Shown one piece after another: positions 18,276 through 28,434 of a DNA stretch of 64,000 bases. Origin of the DNA: Synergistaceae bacterium (lineage in GTDB: Bacteria; Synergistota; Synergistia; Synergistales; Aminobacteriaceae); contig JAFSJJ010000013.1 in assembly GCA_017439345.1 (NCBI GenBank), positions 1-64,000 on the forward strand, written 5' to 3'. The position numbers and the translations under genes are program-made. Below the pieces are notes generated by a model that did no database searches, was not told the DNA's origin, and worked only from the letters and a program-made list of their open reading frames with translations. Every line of letters begins with the position of its first letter. Within the stretch, counting starts at the first letter, position 1.

Positions 18276-21200
18276 ATGTCAAAGATATTATACAGATTAC
18301 GAGACAAGAAAGAGTCTCTTCAGGGTAAGAATAAAATATATTTCTCGTGCAGTCCCAAAGATTTTGACTCGTGCTTTGATTTACTGTGTGAAGATATTTT
18401 TGCCTCTCAGAATTGCGCAGTCTTTTACGAGTCTGACATGGAAGGTGCTTATATTCGTGAAGAGCTAGAGTCAATTTTGCAGGATATGCAGCTATTTATC
18501 ATGCCTGTAACGAAAAATTTTCTCAGTCTGCCTTCAAGAGCACGCGACGTTGAATATAATATAGCCGTGAAATATAGAATTCCTGTGTTTCCTGTTTTAA
18601 TCGAAAAAGGTTTGGAAGCAGACTTCAAGAGCTTTAATAATTTTGCACCTGGACTTGGCGACTTGCAATTTATAGACAGGACAGAGTCAGACTCTACGTC
18701 AATGAGCTATCGTGAGAGATTATCGCGATCCCTTGCGTCAGTCCTTCAGGAAGATAATTTAAAGCAGAGAATCCGTTCAGCGTTTGATGCATATATATTT
18801 GTCAGCTACAGAAAGAAAGACAGAAGACAGGCACGTGAATTAATGTCAGTGATTCATAATATTCCGTTCTGTCAAGATATTGCTACATGGTACGATGAAT
18901 TTCTTGAACCTGGCGAAAACTGGAACGATAATATTGCCCGCGCAATGTCTAAAAGTGTACTCGTTGCCCTTGCAGTTAGTCCTAATTTAGCTGAACCCGA
19001 AAATTTTATAATCAAGCATGAATATCCCGATGCAGTTAAATCCGGTAAAATAATTCTGCCCGTTGAACTCGAGCCGTTAAAGAATATAGACATAGAAGCC
19101 CTGAATAAATTATTTGACGTAAAAGATATAAAGCAGCGTTTATTTTCGAGCATCTCTGCTCCTGTGAGCCAAAGCAAAATAGAGCAGACTCTAAAATTAT
19201 TATTGAGTCATACAGCACTTCAAGGCAGCAGAAGCCCCGAACATGATTACTTAATCGGCCTTGCATATCTCGGAGGCGTTGACGTTGACAGGAATCCCGG
19301 CCTCGCAAAGAGAATGATTCACATAGCAGCAGCTCAGGGACTCAGGGAAGCATTAAAGAAATTAGCAGACATGTACAGGTCAGGTGATGGAGTCGAACAC
19401 GATAACGGCAGGGCAGCATACTGGCAGCGCAAATATTCGGACTCAATGAGAAGGCTTTACGAGTCAGACAAGAATAACGAAAATTTATGCATGTTCATAG
19501 AGTCTCTTGAAACTCTTGGGCTTTATCTGAACGAGTCAGGGAATTACGAACGCGCTTTGAAATGCTTTAACGAGATATATAATTTTCATGACAACAGCAT
19601 TTATTTTTACAGGTCATGTCTATCAATCGGCAGTATTTTTCTTAACGCTCAGGCAAATTTTGACGAGGCAGAAAAATTTTATCTTGAAGCATTTAACTCT
19701 AACGACGAAAAAATTTTACTTCAGGCTCATCTAAATTTAGGCAGGATATACTTTGCACGCAGAGATTTTCTCAAGTCAGAGTCAGAATATATTCTTTCAG
19801 GAGAACACGGCAGCTTGACGGGAGATATTTACTCAGAACAGGGAGACTTTATCAGGGCGAGGGACTTTTACATGAAGGCACTTGCTTATTTCACAGAGTA
19901 TGAAGACAAAATCAATCTTGCAGAAATTTATATCAAACTCGGACTTAACGAACTTAACACTTTTAACCCTGCTGACTCTATAGACTGGTTCAATAAAGCA
20001 CTTGAGATTAATGCTAACTTGCCTGAGAAAAATATATTTGCTCTCTCGATCTTATACTGCTATGCAGGACGGGCAGCACTTGAACTCGGCAAAGGTTCTC
20101 TTGCAGAGGAAATTTTCAGGAAAGCTCAGGAATTCATAAAACAGTCAGAACTTATTCTTGATGATATTAATCTAACGAACTGGGAAGCGTTTTATGAAGT
20201 TAATAAAAGTTTTTGCGATCTGCACATTTACCGGAGAAATTTCCGTGACGCTAAAGATTTCTGCAATGAAGCCCTAAAAGTTTTGCGCATGGTTCCGGAA
20301 TACTTCAAGACAACTCACGCGTTCTGCAAAGTTTACGAGGCACTCGGCATAATCGAACACGAACAGAATAATTATGACGAGTCAGATTCAGAAGCTCGAA
20401 AATTTTTCATGAAAGCACTTGATTACACATCACAGAATAATAATGACAGAGCAGCAATCAACTTCAGACTCAAAAATTTTGTCAAAGCACTTGAAAGCAA
20501 AGATATATTAATCAAGGCTCAATGTTATATCAAGCTCGGCAGACCTGGTGAGGCCCTTGCGTTAGTTCAATTATTAAAGCACAAATATACTCAGTCAGTC
20601 CGAAAGATTTTATGCATGTGCTATGACGCTCTGAAAGATTATATTAATGCTTACGTGGTGAGTTCGGCTCTCGTGAAAGACTTCAAGAACGCAGATACAC
20701 TGACTCTTCACAAGAACATTTGCGAACATTTGGCAGACTATTTTTTCACTCAGGGTGATTGCGTCAAAGCAGGAAATTTCGCAAGAGAAGCACTCAAGAC
20801 TGACCGGGAACTTTATATAATCTGGACTCAGCTGGGCGAATACGGAAAGATTCATTATGATAAATTCACTCTTGATGATGACTGCGGACACAAATTCACG
20901 ACTGAGACAAAAATGCGCGCTTCACTCTTGAGATACGCCAAGACTTGTAAAGAGTACGCTGACTTAATGATGACCTGCATGAACTTTCAGGAGGCAGAGA
21001 ATTATTATTACATGTCATCAGGTGCATATAATATTTTGCTGTCAGAGTATGAACAAGTTGGCTTAATGAAATACAGAATAGAACATGACAAGGAAAAAAT
21101 ATCAGAGCTTGAAGCACTTATTAATGAGAATTATTTTATGGCAGAGAAGGCAAATATACATATTAATATTATTAATGACAGCAGTGTGAAAATTATCGAT

Positions 21201-21860
21201 GATCATCGCAGTGAGATTCTTTATAAAAGACTCGTGAAATATCTTAGAGTCTATTCGCGAAGGACATTAATTTACGCAAGTACAGGCTTAATGCAATATT
21301 CTCAATGGGAAGCACGTTATTATTATGTATGTTCGGCAGGTGCGTGTTCAAGTTTACTCGATGACTATAACACTAAAGATGACGGCGACATCAGGACTGC
21401 AATCAAAGCTCTTGAATGTTTGAGCATGGCACATTCTGATGATGATAAATTAGCATGTGAAGCATGTGATGAAGCATTGAGTTACTCTAAAGAACTTGCT
21501 CTCAGGACAAAGACTCTTGATGACAGAAAAATTCTGCTTAAATCTTATTGGCTTTGCGGTTATATTCACATGAACAAGACTCATCGTGAAATCATCCCGT
21601 CCTATACAAGAATTCATGAGTATTATACGCAGGCACTTGCTCTCAATGAGAAAATAAAACTTGAGTCAGGTCTTGACGTTATAGAGTCCTCATCGAGAAG
21701 CGCAGAGTTCTATCAAAGTTTTGGCTCAGTATGCTTTGAGCTTGGCCGCATCAACGACGCTGAAAAATTCTCACGAAAAGCAATATTTTTATCGCAAAAT
21801 AATTTTCGTGTCAGGGGAGCTGCGTTAATCAGTCTTGAAAGAATATTTTTACGTCAATAA
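18276..21860 (+). CDS. tandem-TIR protein with Sel1 and TPR repeats
   Basis: 1194 residues. TIR-like domain 1 spans about 18-110 (K-I-Y-F-S-C-S, Y-I-R-E-E-L, A-R-D-V-E-Y-N-I-A). TIR domain 2 spans about 170-265 (A-Y-I-F-V-S-Y-R-K-K-D, W-Y-D-E-F-L-E-P-G-E-N-W, I-I-K-H-E-Y-P-D-A-V). Glu93-Tyr and Glu249-Tyr fall at the same place in both and are candidates for the NAD-cleaving Glu. Sel1-type repeats follow (about 322-385) and TPRs fill 405-1190. TIR plus repeat scaffolds are common in antiphage sensors that make NAD-derived messengers or deplete NAD. Translation is probably coupled to the preceding RyR-nuclease gene. The 3' end overlaps the convergent ankyrin gene by 12 bases. Confidence 0.75.
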   Translation: MSKILYRLRDKKESLQGKNKIYFSCSPKDFDSCFDLLCEDIFASQNCAVFYESDMEGAYIREELESILQDMQLFIMPVTKNFLSLPSRARDVEYNIAVKYRIPVFPVLIEKGLEADFKSFNNFAPGLGDLQFIDRTESDSTSMSYRERLSRSLASVLQEDNLKQRIRSAFDAYIFVSYRKKDRRQARELMSVIHNIPFCQDIATWYDEFLEPGENWNDNIARAMSKSVLVALAVSPNLAEPENFIIKHEYPDAVKSGKIILPVELEPLKNIDIEALNKLFDVKDIKQRLFSSISAPVSQSKIEQTLKLLLSHTALQGSRSPEHDYLIGLAYLGGVDVDRNPGLAKRMIHIAAAQGLREALKKLADMYRSGDGVEHDNGRAAYWQRKYSDSMRRLYESDKNNENLCMFIESLETLGLYLNESGNYERALKCFNEIYNFHDNSIYFYRSCLSIGSIFLNAQANFDEAEKFYLEAFNSNDEKILLQAHLNLGRIYFARRDFLKSESEYILSGEHGSLTGDIYSEQGDFIRARDFYMKALAYFTEYEDKINLAEIYIKLGLNELNTFNPADSIDWFNKALEINANLPEKNIFALSILYCYAGRAALELGKGSLAEEIFRKAQEFIKQSELILDDINLTNWEAFYEVNKSFCDLHIYRRNFRDAKDFCNEALKVLRMVPEYFKTTHAFCKVYEALGIIEHEQNNYDESDSEARKFFMKALDYTSQNNNDRAAINFRLKNFVKALESKDILIKAQCYIKLGRPGEALALVQLLKHKYTQSVRKILCMCYDALKDYINAYVVSSALVKDFKNADTLTLHKNICEHLADYFFTQGDCVKAGNFAREALKTDRELYIIWTQLGEYGKIHYDKFTLDDDCGHKFTTETKMRASLLRYAKTCKEYADLMMTCMNFQEAENYYYMSSGAYNILLSEYEQVGLMKYRIEHDKEKISELEALINENYFMAEKANIHINIINDSSVKIIDDHRSEILYKRLVKYLRVYSRRTLIYASTGLMQYSQWEARYYYVCSAGACSSLLDDYNTKDDGDIRTAIKALECLSMAHSDDDKLACEACDEALSYSKELALRTKTLDDRKILLKSYWLCGYIHMNKTHREIIPSYTRIHEYYTQALALNEKIKLESGLDVIESSSRSAEFYQSFGSVCFELGRINDAEKFSRKAIFLSQNNFRVRGAALISLERIFLRQ

Positions 21861-23171
21861 ATTTATTATTTCCCAGTCCCATGTTTCAGGAGAGTGCCAA
21901 TCTTTATACATTTCGAGGGCGGTCATCATGTGATGGTCGTCCTTTGGTTTTACATCTGCACCGTGATTGACTAATTCTTTTATTATTTCTCTTGAACAGC
22001 CCAGATTATTATACTGTGCTGCCCTCATTAAAGCCGTCTGCTTTGACTCTGTAATCTTTGCGTTAGGATTTGCTCCTGACTCTAATAATGTTTTGACTAC
22101 TTCATGATGATTATGATCTGAAGCTGCTATCAGTGCCGTAACTCCTGATTTATCTCTTGCGTTTACGTCTGCACCTTCTGAGAGCAAATATTTTATTACG
22201 CTTAACGTGTTATGAGCCGCCGCGATTATTAACGGTGTCCTGCCTGAGTCATCGCGCGAGTCTATATAAGCTCCGAACGTTATTAATTCTTGAATGACTC
22301 TTTCTGAGCAGTTTTCAGCAGCATAAAATATTAATTTCTCCGGGTCTGCCCTGTGCATTAGTAAATAGTGAACGAGTTCCGGCGAGTCGTATTTCAGTGC
22401 AATTGATAATTTCTCCTGCAAGCTGTCTTGATAATTCATGCTTCGTTCAGGTGCAATATTCTTGATCTCTGAGCCTGCTTCAAGCAGTAATTTTATAATT
22501 TCAGAATGTGAATGTGATTCAAGTGCAATGTCTAGAGCAGTCATTATATTATCATAGTATTTATGCTGTGCGTTAGAGTCTGCTCCGGCTTCGAGTAAAA
22601 TTTTCACGGCTTGAACGGACTCTTCTGAAGGTTCGTAGCTTAGGAACAAAATATTTATATCATCGCCGAATATTATATTAATATCTTCCATGAGTCTTGA
22701 GTCTTCAACTATGACATAAAAGTTTTCGTGCTGTGATTCACATGCTTCACGTATACGAAATATTTTATCTTTGAGATATTGCAGACTCAAAATGTAATAA
22801 ACGCCGTCAATTTTACTAAAATTTTTCGTGAGTTCTATTCGTCCTCCCCAGCCCGATGCTGCCATCAACGGAGTCCAGTTTGATTCAGGAGGGTTGACTT
22901 GAGCACCTGCTTCTAATAATAATTTTATAATCTCCGGTGAATTCGTAATTGCTGTTAGAGTCTTCAATATATCTTTGTCAGAGCATATTAATTCGCCGAT
23001 TATCTTTGCAGTCTTTGCATTAGTGTTAGACCATGAAAATTTTTGTATCGCACTGATTGAACATGCACGAATGAGGGCCTCGTTAAGTTCTGCCTGTGAG
23101 AGTCCTGAACTCAAAGAAAGTTTTACACGTTCTATGCTGCCTGATTCAATTGCGTTGATTAATTCACTCAT
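21849..23171 (-). CDS. ankyrin-repeat protein
   Basis: 440 residues, no signal peptide or membrane segment seen. N-terminal ankyrin-like units, a middle region with fewer clear repeats (about 125-200), then six or more canonical 33-residue repeats (D-S-G-R-T-P-L-I-I-A-A-A-H-N and D-K-S-G-V-T-A-L-I-A-A-S-D-H-N). It converges on the TIR gene with a 12-base overlap and is divergent from copA. Its own reading direction argues against simple coexpression with the TIR/RyR pair, but adjacency could still be functional. Cytoplasmic protein-binding role inferred. Confidence 0.85.
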   Translation of the reverse strand: MSELINAIESGSIERVKLSLSSGLSQAELNEALIRACSISAIQKFSWSNTNAKTAKIIGELICSDKDILKTLTAITNSPEIIKLLLEAGAQVNPPESNWTPLMAASGWGGRIELTKNFSKIDGVYYILSLQYLKDKIFRIREACESQHENFYVIVEDSRLMEDINIIFGDDINILFLSYEPSEESVQAVKILLEAGADSNAQHKYYDNIMTALDIALESHSHSEIIKLLLEAGSEIKNIAPERSMNYQDSLQEKLSIALKYDSPELVHYLLMHRADPEKLIFYAAENCSERVIQELITFGAYIDSRDDSGRTPLIIAAAHNTLSVIKYLLSEGADVNARDKSGVTALIAASDHNHHEVVKTLLESGANPNAKITESKQTALMRAAQYNNLGCSREIIKELVNHGADVKPKDDHHMMTALEMYKDWHSPETWDWEIINLLT

Positions 23172-23230
23172 AAAAATTTTTGCTCCTTGAATATATAATA
23201 AAACAAAAAAGGTTGTGAAAATTTTTAGTC

Positions 23231-25453
23231 ATGTCCGAACACTATAATATAACAGGTATGAGCTGTGCAGCATGTTCTGCAAGAGTCGAAAGGGTCGTTA
23301 AGAAATTACCGGGCGTAACTTCATGCGCTGTGAGTCTCTTGACTAACTCGATGACAGTAGAAGGCACGGCCAAGAGTCAGGATATTATCGCAGCAGTTGA
23401 GAAGGCAGGATACGGAGCAAGCCTTAACGTTCCCAAACAGGAAGCGCAAAATACTTCGCAGGATGATAACGCATTAACTGACAAAGAGACTCCGATTTTG
23501 AAACGCAGATTAATTTACTCGTTAATATTTCTCGCTATCTTGATGTATTTCTCGATGGGTCATAGCATGTTAAATTTGCCTCTTCCTGAGTTCTTTATTG
23601 ATAATCACGTTGCCTTAGGACTCGCGCAATTATTATTAGCTGCAATCATCATGATAATCAATCAGAAATTTTTTATATCAGGTTTCAGCACGTTAATTCA
23701 CTTTGCCCCTAACATGGACACTCTTGTTGCAATGGGTTCATTTGCCTCGTTCGCATGGAGCGTATTTGTTCTCTTCATGATGACTAGGACTCACACATTC
23801 ACGACTCACGATTTCTATTTTGAGTCAGCAGGAATGATCTTAACTCTAATAACAGTCGGCAAGATGTTAGAAGCTAAATCCAAAGGCAGGACTACGGACG
23901 CTCTTAAAGGGTTAATGAAACTTGCTCCCAAGACAGCGACGATAATACGCAACAATCAAGAAATCACTGTTCCTATTGAGCAGGTTCAAAGAGGCAGCAT
24001 ATTTGTTGTCAGACCTGGCGAGAATATTCCCGTTGATGGAATCGTTATAGAAGGAAACAGCGCAGTGAACGAGTCGGTGTTGACAGGTGAAAGCATTCCC
24101 GTTGATAAAGCTCCGGGTGATTGGGTATCGGCGGCAACGGTCAATCAATCGGGTTTCATGAAGTGCGAGGCTGCAAGAGTCGGCCAAGATACAACGTTAT
24201 CGCAAATAATAAAAATGGTAAGCGATGCTTCAGCGGGTAAAGCTCCTGTTGCAAAAATAGCTGATAGGGTCTGCGGAGTCTTCGTTCCTGCTGTAATATT
24301 AATCGCAGTTATAACTGTCATAGGCTGGCTCATTGCCGGTAAGTCTTTCGGAGCTGCACTCTCTTACGGAATTGCTGTACTCGTTATAAGCTGTCCATGT
24401 GCTTTAGGACTCGCTACACCTGTTGCAATCATGGTCGCTAACGGAATGGGAGCGAGGAACGGAATATTATTCAAGACCGCTGAGTCTCTCGAACAGGCCG
24501 GGAAAATTAATATAGCTGCACTCGATAAAACAGGAACTATAACGAGCGGTGAACCTAAAGTTACGGATATAATATCAGATAATCGCGAAGAGTTATTGAC
24601 TCTTGCATACTCACTTGAGGCCAAGAGCGAACACCCCCTAGCTAAAGCAGTCGTTGAATTTGCAAAGACTGAAGGCGTTACCCTTGAGGACGTTACGGAC
24701 TTTCATGCACTGCCGGGAAATGGACTCAGCGCAAAAATTAATGACAGCGATATAACAGGGGGCAGCGTTAAATTCATTCGTGAAAAGTTTGCAGTAAGTG
24801 ATGAATATATCTCTCAATCCGAGAAATTAGCAGGTGAAGGCAAGACTCCGTTAATGTTCGTGAAAGATAATGACTTGCTGGGAATAATAGCCGTTGCAGA
24901 TACGATTAAGCCGGAAAGTTCTCAGGCAGTCAAAGAGCTTCAATCAATGGGAATCAGAGTCGTAATGCTCACAGGAGACAACGAACGAACAGCAAAGGCT
25001 ATAGGCTCTCAGGCAGGAGTCGATGATGTCATCGCAGGAGTGTTGCCAGACGGCAAAGAAAGCGTTATTCGCAAACTTCAGGAGTCAGGACGAGTCGCAA
25101 TGGTAGGGGACGGAATAAATGACGCTCCGGCATTAACTCGCGCTGATACAGGAATAGCAATCGGTGCAGGAACTGACGTAGCAATTGATGCCGCTGATGT
25201 TGTCTTAATGAAGAGCAATCTGCTTGATGTCCCTGCTGCTGTGAGGCTTTCAAGAGCTGCGTTGAGAAATATTCACCAGAATTTATTTTGGGCCTTTGTC
25301 TACAATGTTATAGGCATTCCGTTAGCTGCTGGACTCTGGGGCTTGAAGCTCGATCCAATGTTCGGAGCTGCTGCAATGAGTCTCTCAAGTTTCTGCGTAG
25401 TAACTAATGCATTGAGACTGAATTTATTTAATATTTACGGGAGAAAGAAATAA
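23231..25453 (+). CDS. copA: copper-exporting P1B-type ATPase
   Basis: 740 residues. One N-terminal HMA domain with M-S-C-A-A-C (Cys12, Cys15), then the P1B core: A-domain T-G-E-S-I-P, the metal-channel S-C-P-C-A-L-G, phosphorylation site D-K-T-G-T and hinge [10 protein letters not shown]. The CPC motif and single CxxC domain indicate Cu(I) (or Ag(I)) export from the cytoplasm. Divergent from the ankyrin gene. A small exported protein starts 1 base after its stop and overlaps nhaC, suggesting one transcript. Confidence 0.95.
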   Translation: MSEHYNITGMSCAACSARVERVVKKLPGVTSCAVSLLTNSMTVEGTAKSQDIIAAVEKAGYGASLNVPKQEAQNTSQDDNALTDKETPILKRRLIYSLIFLAILMYFSMGHSMLNLPLPEFFIDNHVALGLAQLLLAAIIMIINQKFFISGFSTLIHFAPNMDTLVAMGSFASFAWSVFVLFMMTRTHTFTTHDFYFESAGMILTLITVGKMLEAKSKGRTTDALKGLMKLAPKTATIIRNNQEITVPIEQVQRGSIFVVRPGENIPVDGIVIEGNSAVNESVLTGESIPVDKAPGDWVSAATVNQSGFMKCEAARVGQDTTLSQIIKMVSDASAGKAPVAKIADRVCGVFVPAVILIAVITVIGWLIAGKSFGAALSYGIAVLVISCPCALGLATPVAIMVANGMGARNGILFKTAESLEQAGKINIAALDKTGTITSGEPKVTDIISDNREELLTLAYSLEAKSEHPLAKAVVEFAKTEGVTLEDVTDFHALPGNGLSAKINDSDITGGSVKFIREKFAVSDEYISQSEKLAGEGKTPLMFVKDNDLLGIIAVADTIKPESSQAVKELQSMGIRVVMLTGDNERTAKAIGSQAGVDDVIAGVLPDGKESVIRKLQESGRVAMVGDGINDAPALTRADTGIAIGAGTDVAIDAADVVLMKSNLLDVPAAVRLSRAALRNIHQNLFWAFVYNVIGIPLAAGLWGLKLDPMFGAAAMSLSSFCVVTNALRLNLFNIYGRKK

Positions 25454-25454
25454 T

Positions 25455-25895
25455 ATGAGAATAATGAAGCGCGTAATAATATTCTGTGCGTTAATTCTTG
25501 TGAGTTCGTGTGCATGGGCAGAAATTCATGAGTTCAAATATTTTTATATCGACATTCCTGAAGGCTGGAGCGTCAAAGAAGACGGAGTTACGATTAACAT
25601 TAAAGCAGATGACAATTCAGCGTCTCTCATGATTAGAGCAGATTCTCTTAACGGTGAATCACTCGACAAACTTGCGGCTGAATTTGCAAATGAACTCGGA
25701 GCCGGTATCGTGAACGTTGACTCAGAAGATGATTATATATTTGAGTTTCAGGACGTTGAGAAGCAGGCAATACTGACTGGCGGTGATGACGAAGATTTTT
25801 ACATGCTGATAGCAGCGTCAGGCTTTGAGCAGACTGTAGAACCTGAAAGCGGCGATGTGTTATTAAATATTCTTGACTCACTTGAAATGAAATGA
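25455..25895 (+). CDS. small exported protein of unknown function
   Basis: 146 residues with a clear signal peptide (V-I-I-F-C-A-L-I-L-V-S-S-C-A-W-A, cleavage probably after residue 22). The mature part is acidic and rich in beta strands, with F-Y-I-D-I-P-E-G-W-S-V, a pattern common in small periplasmic or surface domains of the PsbP/DUF type. I do not recognise a specific family. It sits directly after copA and overlaps nhaC by 4 bases (ATGA), so it belongs to the same transcript; a role in metal or envelope stress is only a guess. Confidence 0.75.
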   Translation: MRIMKRVIIFCALILVSSCAWAEIHEFKYFYIDIPEGWSVKEDGVTINIKADDNSASLMIRADSLNGESLDKLAAEFANELGAGIVNVDSEDDYIFEFQDVEKQAILTGGDDEDFYMLIAASGFEQTVEPESGDVLLNILDSLEMK

Positions 25896-27220
25896 TTCCA
25901 GCGTTCATATTATTTATTGCTGCATTAATTCTTGTGTTATATTTCGGTCTTCCTATGAGCCTCGCAATGTTCGCGGGGTTCATTATATTTCTTGCACTGG
26001 GACTCGTTCGCGGTCATAGACTCAAAGATTTATTAATATACTCATTCAACGGCGCAAAGGATTCATTAATCGTAGTTCGTGTAATGCTCGTGATAGGAAT
26101 CTTAACTGGCCTATGGAGGAGTTCCGGGACATTCGCAATTCTGACAGCGTGGGGACTTCGAGTCATCACTCCTGATTTATTTATTCTCGCAGCTTTTATA
26201 TTATCGTGTATATTATCTTATGCATTGGGAACTTCATTCGGGACAGTAAGCACTCTTGGAATAGCATTAATCACCCTTGCACGGAGCGGAGGAGCTGACC
26301 CCCTAATCACTGCCGGAGCTGTCATGTCAGGGATTCATTTCGGGGACAGGGGTTCGCCGTCGTCATCGTGTCTGCATCTTGTAACTTCTTTAACCGGCAC
26401 AAATCCATATGACAACGTAAAAAATTTCATGAAGTCTGCATTAATCCCGTTAGTAATCTCGTTAATATTTTATGCTGTGCTGTCTTACATGAATCCGTTA
26501 CAGGGCTTTAATGACAACACGCTCAACGAATTAGACTCAGCCTTTAACTTGAGTCCAGTTATAATAATTCCTGCTGTAATAATGCTCGTGCTTCCATTAG
26601 TTCAAGTCAATATTTTCATTGCGTTTCTTGCTAGTATCATTGCTGCGTTCGTGTGTTCGATATTCATTCAGGACATGACTATAACAAATGCTTTATCGTG
26701 CGCTCTTAACGGTTATCATGACTCGGAAGGCATACGAGTCTTATTCAACGGCGGAGGCTTGACTTCAATGATTGAGACATCGTTAGCGTTAATATTTTCA
26801 GGGACGTTCTTGGGAATATTCGAGGGTACGGGAATGCTTGAAGGACTTCATGAGAAAATTTCGGTTCACATAAAGACTTTCGGGGCGTATCCTGTTATAT
26901 TAGTTAATGGTACAATTGCGAACTCGTTATTTTGCAATCAGACAGTCGGAGTATTAATGACCTCGCAGATCATGAAGAAGCCTTATCTTGATAATAATAT
27001 GAGCATGAAGACTCTTGCGTGGGACTTGGCCGACTCCACAGTGATAACTGCGCCGTTAATTCCGTGGTGCATGGCGTGCTATTTTCCGTTGAACGTAATG
27101 AATGAAAGTTTTTACGCGTTGATTTACTCGTGCTACTTGTATTTGATTCCATTGTGCAGACTCATAAAAAAATTCCCCCCAGTCACTGAGACCAGAGGGA
27201 AAAATATAAATTACTCGTGA
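25892..27220 (+). CDS. nhaC: NhaC-family Na+/H+ antiporter
   Basis: 442 residues with about 11-12 membrane helices. The family pattern is seen in L-G-T-S-F-G-T-V-S-T-L-G-I-A-L and H-F-G-D-R-G-S-P-S-S-S, and later N-G-T-I-A-N-S-L-F-C-N-Q-T. NhaC proteins exchange Na+ for H+, some for malate/lactate. Start overlaps the preceding gene (ATGA). Its last codons overlap a terminator hairpin and its stop codon overlaps the serpin stop region on the other strand. Confidence 0.85.
   Translation: MIPAFILFIAALILVLYFGLPMSLAMFAGFIIFLALGLVRGHRLKDLLIYSFNGAKDSLIVVRVMLVIGILTGLWRSSGTFAILTAWGLRVITPDLFILAAFILSCILSYALGTSFGTVSTLGIALITLARSGGADPLITAGAVMSGIHFGDRGSPSSSCLHLVTSLTGTNPYDNVKNFMKSALIPLVISLIFYAVLSYMNPLQGFNDNTLNELDSAFNLSPVIIIPAVIMLVLPLVQVNIFIAFLASIIAAFVCSIFIQDMTITNALSCALNGYHDSEGIRVLFNGGGLTSMIETSLALIFSGTFLGIFEGTGMLEGLHEKISVHIKTFGAYPVILVNGTIANSLFCNQTVGVLMTSQIMKKPYLDNNMSMKTLAWDLADSTVITAPLIPWCMACYFPLNVMNESFYALIYSCYLYLIPLCRLIKKFPPVTETRGKNINYS
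27166..27201 (-). terminator. terminator of the serpin transcript
   Basis: TTCCC (27173-27177) with GGGAA (27197-27201), extended by GTC/GAC inside, makes a hairpin. On the minus strand it ends in seven T. It lies inside the 3' coding end of nhaC, an economical convergent arrangement. Confidence 0.65.
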
Positions 27221-28377
27221 AAAGTTTGTCTTCCCATGAATAAAATAGTGTCTGTATTGCCGTCAACGATAAAATAAATAAACGGTCTGTCAGCGTGAAA
27301 TTCTGCCTTAGGAAGCTCAACAGGCATTGCTGCTGTCGCCCTGACCATCGTTATAGCTGTAGCTGCTGCTGCTTCGGTCTTCTTCTCGTCAACATCAATA
27401 AAAGTCTTGTGAATGATCGAATCAATCTTTAACTTCTCGTCCTGAGTAATTCCTGAGAAGTCTGCAAAGTTACTGAACGCTAATTTGACTCCAAGTTTCT
27501 CAAATAAATTTTTAAGTTCATAGCTCTCTTCAGTCTTGAATTTCGGAAGCCACAAATCAACTTCGTAGCGTGAAAGACTCTGAGTCAATTTCGCGAATCT
27601 TTCCGGAGTCAAGTCTTCGAGTCCCGTCTTGCCTTCAGGAGGGAGAATTACCAGCATTGACATTCTGCCTTCATAAGGGAGCTTGATAATCTTAGTTCCG
27701 TTTGATTCAGCGTAAAGAAATTTGTTATATTGCATCATCATGGGAACTTTGATTTTATTTCCGAACGAGTCAAAATCTTTGTCTTGAGTCTTCTTCTCGT
27801 TGAATTCCCTTGACCACTTAGCATTGAAGTACACAGCGTTAGTCAATATCATTTGGGTATCGGGCAGAACTTTAGCAAGTAAATCATTAATCCTGCCGTT
27901 AGTCTTTCCGCTAACCCAGTCGTTAATAATTTTTCGCGAACCTTCTGAATTATTCTTGAAGTCGAGTTCAGCTGCCGAGCTTTTATAACGTTCAGAGAGA
28001 GTCAACTCATAATAACTCTTGAGAGTCAGACCTTCACGAAGCCACACGCGGTTTGCAGAAGTTATTGCTTTGTCTGATTCAAGCTGTGTTATGAAGTCTC
28101 CTAGAGCCTTGTGAAAGTTTGAGTCAAATTTCATGACGCTGCTAATTTCTTTTGCTGTACTTCCTGCCGAACCTGCATAGGCCATCCCGAACGCTGTTAT
28201 TATGCTGTAGGGTGAGAAGAAAAAGTTATTACCCTTTGAGGAGCTTTCGATTAATTTTGCTGCATTCAATGCGAAAGTATTTATGCTCTCTTGAACTTCA
28301 CCAGCTGCGAAGGACTGAGACGCAAGACTAAGAATTAACACAAGAGAGAACGCAATTTTTACGAGTCTGATTAACAT
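27211..28377 (-). CDS. secreted serpin (serine protease inhibitor)
   Basis: 388 residues, full serpin length, with a signal peptide (cleavage near Ala24). Family blocks: F-S-P-Y-S-I, N-A-V-Y-F-N-A-K-W, and the C-terminal H-A-D-R-P-F-I-Y-F-I. The reactive-loop hinge is E-K-K-T-E-A-A-A-A-T (residues about 331-340), with Thr at P14 and the run of Ala needed for loop insertion, so it should be inhibitory. P15, usually Gly, is Lys. The scissile bond is around V-R-A-T; the P1 residue (Arg or Ala) is uncertain by one position. Bacterial serpins in gut species block host or competitor proteases. Monocistronic with its own terminator. Confidence 0.95.
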   Translation of the reverse strand: MLIRLVKIAFSLVLILSLASQSFAAGEVQESINTFALNAAKLIESSSKGNNFFFSPYSIITAFGMAYAGSAGSTAKEISSVMKFDSNFHKALGDFITQLESDKAITSANRVWLREGLTLKSYYELTLSERYKSSAAELDFKNNSEGSRKIINDWVSGKTNGRINDLLAKVLPDTQMILTNAVYFNAKWSREFNEKKTQDKDFDSFGNKIKVPMMMQYNKFLYAESNGTKIIKLPYEGRMSMLVILPPEGKTGLEDLTPERFAKLTQSLSRYEVDLWLPKFKTEESYELKNLFEKLGVKLAFSNFADFSGITQDEKLKIDSIIHKTFIDVDEKKTEAAAATAITMVRATAAMPVELPKAEFHADRPFIYFIVDGNTDTILFMGRQTFHE

Positions 28378-28434
28378 ACTTAAATTAACACCTCCTGAAC
28401 GTGATTATATAATTTTGCGTGAAAGAATTATGAA

